32,056 nucleotides of DNA from assembly GCA_017546205.1 (NCBI GenBank), contig JAFYXJ010000017.1, positions 1-32,056 on the forward strand, written 5' to 3'. Position 1 is the stretch's first letter; the number at the start of each line of letters is the position of its first letter. Shown here piece after piece: positions 28,969 to 32,056 of the stretch. This DNA is from Clostridia bacterium. Lineage in GTDB: Bacteria; Bacillota; Clostridia; Monoglobales; Monoglobaceae. The position numbers and the translations under genes are program-made. The notes below the pieces were generated by a model. That model ran no database searches. It was not told the origin of the DNA and saw only the letters and a list, made by a program, of their open reading frames with translations.

Positions 28969-31596
28969 ATGGCAAAGAAATTTGTATACCTTTTCAAAGA
29001 AGGTGACGCTTCGATGAGAGAGCTTCTCGGCGGTAAAGGTGCTAACCTGGCTGAGATGACTAAAATCGGTCTCCCTGTTCCTCAGGGTTTCACCGTTTCT
29101 ACCGAAGCATGTACTCAGTATTATGAAGACGGTCGCAAGATCAGCGACGAGATTCAGGCTGAAATCATGGAAAACATCACAAAGATGGAAGAAATCTGTG
29201 GCAAGAAATTCGGTGACAAGGAGAACCCTCTTCTGGTTTCCGTTCGTTCCGGTGCGAGAGCATCCATGCCCGGTATGATGGACACCATCTTGAACCTGGG
29301 TCTGAACGAAGATGTTGTTGAAGCAATGTCTGCAAAATCCGGTAACCCCAGATGGGCTTGGGACTGCTACAGAAGATTCATTCAGATGTATTCCGACGTT
29401 GTTATGGAAGTTGGTAAGAAATACTTCGAGCAACTGATTGACGAAATGAAGGAAGCAAAGGGTGTAACTCAGGATATCGAGTTGACCGCTGATGACCTGA
29501 AAGTTCTGGCTGGCCAGTTCAAGGCTGAATATAAGAACAAAATCGGCGTGGACTTCCCCACCGATCCCAAAGAGCAGTTGATGGGTGCAGTTGAGGCTGT
29601 ATTCCGTTCTTGGGACAACCCCCGTGCAAACGTTTATCGTCGTGACAACGACATTCCCTATTCTTGGGGTACTGCCGTTAACGTACAGATGATGGCATTT
29701 GGTAACATGGGTGACGATTGCGGTACCGGTGTTGCGTTTACCCGTGACCCTGCTACCGGTGACCCGGGCTTGATGGGTGAGTTCCTTGTTAACGCTCAGG
29801 GTGAAGACGTTGTTGCCGGCGTTCGTACTCCGATGCCCATCGCACAGATGGCTGAGAAATTCCCCGAAGCATTCGAGGAATTCAACAAAGTCTGCAAGAT
29901 TCTGGAAGACCACTACAGAGACATGCAGGATATGGAGTTCACCATTGAGAACAGAAAACTTTACATGCTGCAGACCAGAAATGGTAAGAGAACCGCTAAG
30001 GCTGCTCTGAAGATTGCTTGTGATCTGGTTGATGAGGGTATGATCGATAAGAAAAAGGCTGTTGCTATGATCGACCCCAGAAACCTGGATACCTTGCTCC
30101 ATCCTCAGTTTGATGCAAAAGCACTGAAGGCTGCTACCCCCATGGGCAGAGGTCTGGGTGCATCTCCGGGTGCTGCTTGCGGTAAAGTTGTATTTACTGC
30201 TGAAGACGCAGAAGCTTGGAACGCAAGAGGCGAGAAAGTAATTCTGGTTCGTCTGGAAACTTCTCCTGAAGATATTACCGGTATGAAAGCTTCTCAGGGT
30301 ATCCTGACTGTTCGTGGCGGTATGACCTCTCACGCAGCCGTTGTTGCTCGTGGTATGGGTACTTGCTGCGTATCCGGTTGTGGCGACATCAACATGGATG
30401 AAGAAAACAAGAAGTTTACTCTGGCTGGCAAAACCTTCAACGAAGGCGACTGCATTTCTATTGATGGTTCTACCGGTAACATTTATGACGGTATCATTCC
30501 TACCGTTGACGCTGAAATCGCTGGCGAGTTCGGTAGAATCATGGAATGGGCTGACGAGTTCAGAACTCTGAAAGTTCGTACCAATGCTGATACTCCGACT
30601 GATGCAAAGAAGGCTCGCGAACTGGGCGCTGAGGGTATCGGTCTCTGCCGTACCGAGCACATGTTCTTCGAGGCTGACAGAATTGCAGCATTCCGCGAAA
30701 TGATCTGTTCTGACACCGTAGAAGAAAGAGAAGCAGCACTTGAAAAGATTCTGCCTTATCAGCAGGGCGACTTCGAGAAGTTGTACGAAGCTCTGGAAGG
30801 CAACCCCGTAACCATCCGTTTCTTGGATCCGCCTCTCCACGAATTTGTTCCCACCGAAGAGGCTGACATTGCAGCACTGGCTAAAGCTCAGGGCAAGACC
30901 GTTGAGGATATCAAAGCAATCATTGCTTCTCTCCACGAGTTCAACCCCATGATGGGTCACCGTGGTTGCCGTCTGGCTGTTACCTATCCGGAAATCGCTA
31001 AGATGCAGACCAAGGCTGTTATCCGTGCCGCAATCAACGTGAAGAAGGCTCATCCTGACTGGAAGATCGTTCCGGAAATCATGATTCCTCTGGTTGGCGA
31101 TATCAAAGAGTTGAAGTACGTTAAGAACGACGTTGTTGCTACTGCTGATGCTGAAATCGCAGCTGCAGGCGTTGAACTGAAGTACGAAGTTGGTACCATG
31201 ATCGAGATTCCTCGTGCAGCATTGACCGCTGACGATATTGCAAAAGAAGCTGAATTCTTCTGCTTCGGTACCAATGACCTGACTCAGATGACCTACGGCT
31301 TCTCTCGTGACGATGCCGGCAAGTTCCTGTCCGCTTACTACGATACCAAGATCTTCGAAAACGATCCCTTTGCAAAGCTTGACCAGACAGGTGTTGGTAA
31401 GCTTATGAACATGGCAGTTACACTTGGTAGACCCGCTAACGAACACCTCCATGTAGGTATCTGCGGCGAGCACGGTGGTGACCCCACATCCGTAGAATTC
31501 TGCCATAGCATCGGTCTTGACTACGTATCTTGCTCACCTTTCCGTGTGCCGATCGCTCGTCTTGCTGCTGCTCAGGCTGCTATTAAGAGCAAATAA
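28969..31596 (+). CDS. ppdK: Pyruvate, phosphate dikinase
   Basis: PPDK interconverts pyruvate + ATP + Pi and PEP + AMP + PPi, and is a key glycolytic/gluconeogenic enzyme in PPi-using anaerobes. The 875-aa protein has an N-terminal ATP-grasp domain (GGKGANLAEM, SVRSGARASMPGMMDTILNLG), a central phosphohistidine domain with GGMTSHAAVVARGMG (H455), and a C-terminal PEP/pyruvate barrel with GICGEHGGDP (C832) and the final RVPIARLAAAQA. Positions agree within one residue with the well-studied Clostridium symbiosum enzyme. The length is normal. Codon use (frequent GGT, GCT, CGT and AGA) differs from neighbours, as expected for very high expression. ATG 28969 follows AGGAGG. A terminator follows the stop. 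Confidence 0.97.
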   Translation: MAKKFVYLFKEGDASMRELLGGKGANLAEMTKIGLPVPQGFTVSTEACTQYYEDGRKISDEIQAEIMENITKMEEICGKKFGDKENPLLVSVRSGARASMPGMMDTILNLGLNEDVVEAMSAKSGNPRWAWDCYRRFIQMYSDVVMEVGKKYFEQLIDEMKEAKGVTQDIELTADDLKVLAGQFKAEYKNKIGVDFPTDPKEQLMGAVEAVFRSWDNPRANVYRRDNDIPYSWGTAVNVQMMAFGNMGDDCGTGVAFTRDPATGDPGLMGEFLVNAQGEDVVAGVRTPMPIAQMAEKFPEAFEEFNKVCKILEDHYRDMQDMEFTIENRKLYMLQTRNGKRTAKAALKIACDLVDEGMIDKKKAVAMIDPRNLDTLLHPQFDAKALKAATPMGRGLGASPGAACGKVVFTAEDAEAWNARGEKVILVRLETSPEDITGMKASQGILTVRGGMTSHAAVVARGMGTCCVSGCGDINMDEENKKFTLAGKTFNEGDCISIDGSTGNIYDGIIPTVDAEIAGEFGRIMEWADEFRTLKVRTNADTPTDAKKARELGAEGIGLCRTEHMFFEADRIAAFREMICSDTVEEREAALEKILPYQQGDFEKLYEALEGNPVTIRFLDPPLHEFVPTEEADIAALAKAQGKTVEDIKAIIASLHEFNPMMGHRGCRLAVTYPEIAKMQTKAVIRAAINVKKAHPDWKIVPEIMIPLVGDIKELKYVKNDVVATADAEIAAAGVELKYEVGTMIEIPRAALTADDIAKEAEFFCFGTNDLTQMTYGFSRDDAGKFLSAYYDTKIFENDPFAKLDQTGVGKLMNMAVTLGRPANEHLHVGICGEHGGDPTSVEFCHSIGLDYVSCSPFRVPIARLAAAQAAIKSK

Positions 31597-31619
31597 TTCT
31601 TAAAAGACAATAAAAATTG

Positions 31620-31650
31620 CCCTGCAAATTACTTTGCAGGGTTGTTTTTT
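31620..31650 (+). terminator. ppdK terminator
   Basis: A 9-bp perfect stem (CCCTGCAAA/TTTGCAGGG) with a TTAC loop is followed by TTGTTTTTT. Confidence 0.9.
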
Positions 31651-31662
31651 ATATAAATATCC

Positions 31663-31691
31663 TTGACACATAAAATATTTTGTCTTATAAT
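31663..31691 (+). promoter_or_regulatory. Perfect-consensus promoter of a tiny gene
   Basis: TTGACA (31663-31668) and TATAAT (31686-31691) are 17 bp apart, an exact sigma-A consensus. It is followed by GAAGGAG and an ATG at 31719. Confidence 0.88.
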
Positions 31692-31718
31692 GAATAAAAA
31701 GTTGAAGGAGAAAAATCT

Positions 31719-31814
31719 ATGAACATTTTCAAAAGGCTCTTTAACAAATTAAAGAAGAAAGAAAAAGAACCTGAAACTTGGTACAATACTATCACTAATA
31801 CTTATGACCCCTAA
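31719..31814 (+). CDS. 31-aa basic small ORF, possibly extended by +1 frameshift
   Basis: The ORF begins with M-N-I-F-K-R-L-F-N-K, has a Lys/Glu-rich middle, and ends N-T-Y-D-P before TAA. It has a perfect consensus promoter, a good GGAG site at 8 nt and a strong terminator at 31887-31913, so it is a complete transcription unit. The N-terminal half would form a cationic amphipathic helix. The last sense codon and stop read CCC TAA, and the +1 frame then continues for 24 sensible codons up to the base where the terminator stem begins. I do not recognise the protein. Confidence 0.6.
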   Translation: MNIFKRLFNKLKKKEKEPETWYNTITNTYDP

Positions 31815-31887
31815 AGTTGGTACGCCTAACGGCGAAGCTTATAGTAGTCCCAATGGTGTTGTAATGGGTATATCTAAACATAGATAA
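31813..31887 (+). other. Continuation frame of the small ORF (+1)
   Basis: Read from AAA at 31813, this frame encodes 24 residues (KVGTPNGEAY, then SSPNGVVMGISKHR) and stops at TAA 31885-31887, abutting the terminator. It has no ribosome site of its own; an ATG at 31804 in this frame lacks one too. It would be expressed by a +1 slip at CCC-T, giving a ~55-aa product. Otherwise the frame break is a mutation or sequence error. Confidence 0.45.
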
Positions 31888-31913
31888 AAGTCCTCGCAAA
31901 TTGCGAGGACTTT
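31887..31913. terminator. Bidirectional terminator after the small ORF and the YbjQ-like gene
   Basis: An 11-bp perfect stem (AAAGTCCTCGC/GCGAGGACTTT) with an AAATT loop has a T-rich flank in the plus direction and lies between convergent units. Confidence 0.88.
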
Positions 31914-31918
31914 ATTTT

Positions 31919-32056
31919 TTATTTATTTACAAACTTAACCGCTGTTCCGTATACGATAACTTCAGCAGCACCCTGCATTACCGCAGCAGATGCATAACGG
32001 ATATTAACAATCGCATCCGCACCCAATGCTTCCGCTTCTGCCACCATTCTCTTTGT
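31919..32056 (-). CDS. YbjQ/UPF0145 family protein (C-terminal 45 residues; start beyond the window)
   Basis: The minus-strand frame is open from the right edge to TAA at 31919-31921. It reads TKRMVAEAEALGADAIVNIR, then YASAAVMQGAAEVIVYGTAV and KFVNK. The pattern R-M-x-x-E-A-x-x-L-G-A-D-A-I-V-N and the ending AAEVIVYGTAV match the C-terminal half of the YbjQ (UPF0145) family, small pentameric proteins of unknown function sometimes called heavy-metal-binding domain proteins. The remaining ~60 residues lie outside the window. It converges on the small ORF across a shared terminator. Confidence 0.85.
   Translation of the reverse strand, partial: TKRMVAEAEALGADAIVNIRYASAAVMQGAAEVIVYGTAVKFVNK

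Noticed and set aside
28762..31506. 914-codon open frame antisense to ppdK
   Set aside because: It mirrors the strong codon bias of ppdK. The product has no recognisable motifs, is repetitive in Ser/His/Asn/Phe, has no ribosome site, and also runs through tadA. It is a shadow frame.
1..32056. CRISPR array, insertion sequence or prophage
   Set aside because: No regularly spaced direct repeats, transposase, integrase or phage structural genes were seen on either strand.

Overview
The window looks like a chromosomal segment from an anaerobic, low-to-moderate GC member of the Clostridia (Bacillota). The evidence is the run of strong AGGAGG ribosome-binding sites, TTGACA/TATAAT promoters almost always spaced 17 bp, and the gene content: SpoVB-like flippase, RNase M5 with a DUF4093-type tail, MtaB, pyruvate phosphate dikinase, DnaD- and DnaI-like proteins, and an SLH-domain peptidase. 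I cannot name the species.

Layout. (1) 1-5700, minus strand, is AT-richer and accessory in character. A very long lipoprotein with tandem amino-acid-type solute-binding domains runs into an ABC permease domain and off the left edge. It is preceded by a coupled 84-aa Cys-rich ORF, a 21-bp-spaced tandem operator candidate, and an AgrC/LytTR-type two-component pair. (2) 5850-13110 holds housekeeping genes: a GMP synthase without its glutaminase domain, SpoVB-like flippase, rnmV, a GT2 glycosyltransferase, secG with a long acidic tail, apbE, three small unidentified proteins and a YfcE-type phosphoesterase. (3) 13154-17803, minus strand, is typA-jag-yidC-yidD-rnpA-rpmH (transcribed in the reverse order), the classical origin-proximal cluster. 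(4) 17804-18195 is the rpmH/dnaA divergent intergenic region, with good promoters but almost no DnaA boxes. (5) 18196-22923, plus strand, is dnaA-mnmE-dnaD-like-dnaI-like, a replication-initiation and helicase-loading operon with no dnaN beside dnaA. (6) 22963-32056 holds an SLH/M15 peptidase, M18 aminopeptidase, tRNA-Leu(CAA), a queuosine-precursor transporter, mtaB, an HPr-like protein, tadA, ppdK, a tiny ORF with a possible +1 frameshift, and the 3' end of a YbjQ-family gene.

How the parts work together. Regions 3-5 combine translation/RNA processing (L34, RNase P protein, MnmE, TypA), membrane insertion (YidC, YidD) and replication start (DnaA, DnaD, DnaI). The tRNA-Leu(CAA), YhhQ, MtaB and TadA stretch has a tRNA-maturation theme. 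Region 1 reads as a sensory/nutrient-uptake module in which the LytTR regulator may activate the adjacent transporter through the tandem operator.

The most unusual items are the multi-SBP protein whose two ends carry complementary half-domains, the 55-aa candidate +1 frameshift product at the right end, and a DnaA whose DNA-recognition signature is one residue short, next to an intergenic region that lacks a DnaA-box cluster. No transposon, phage or CRISPR array was seen.
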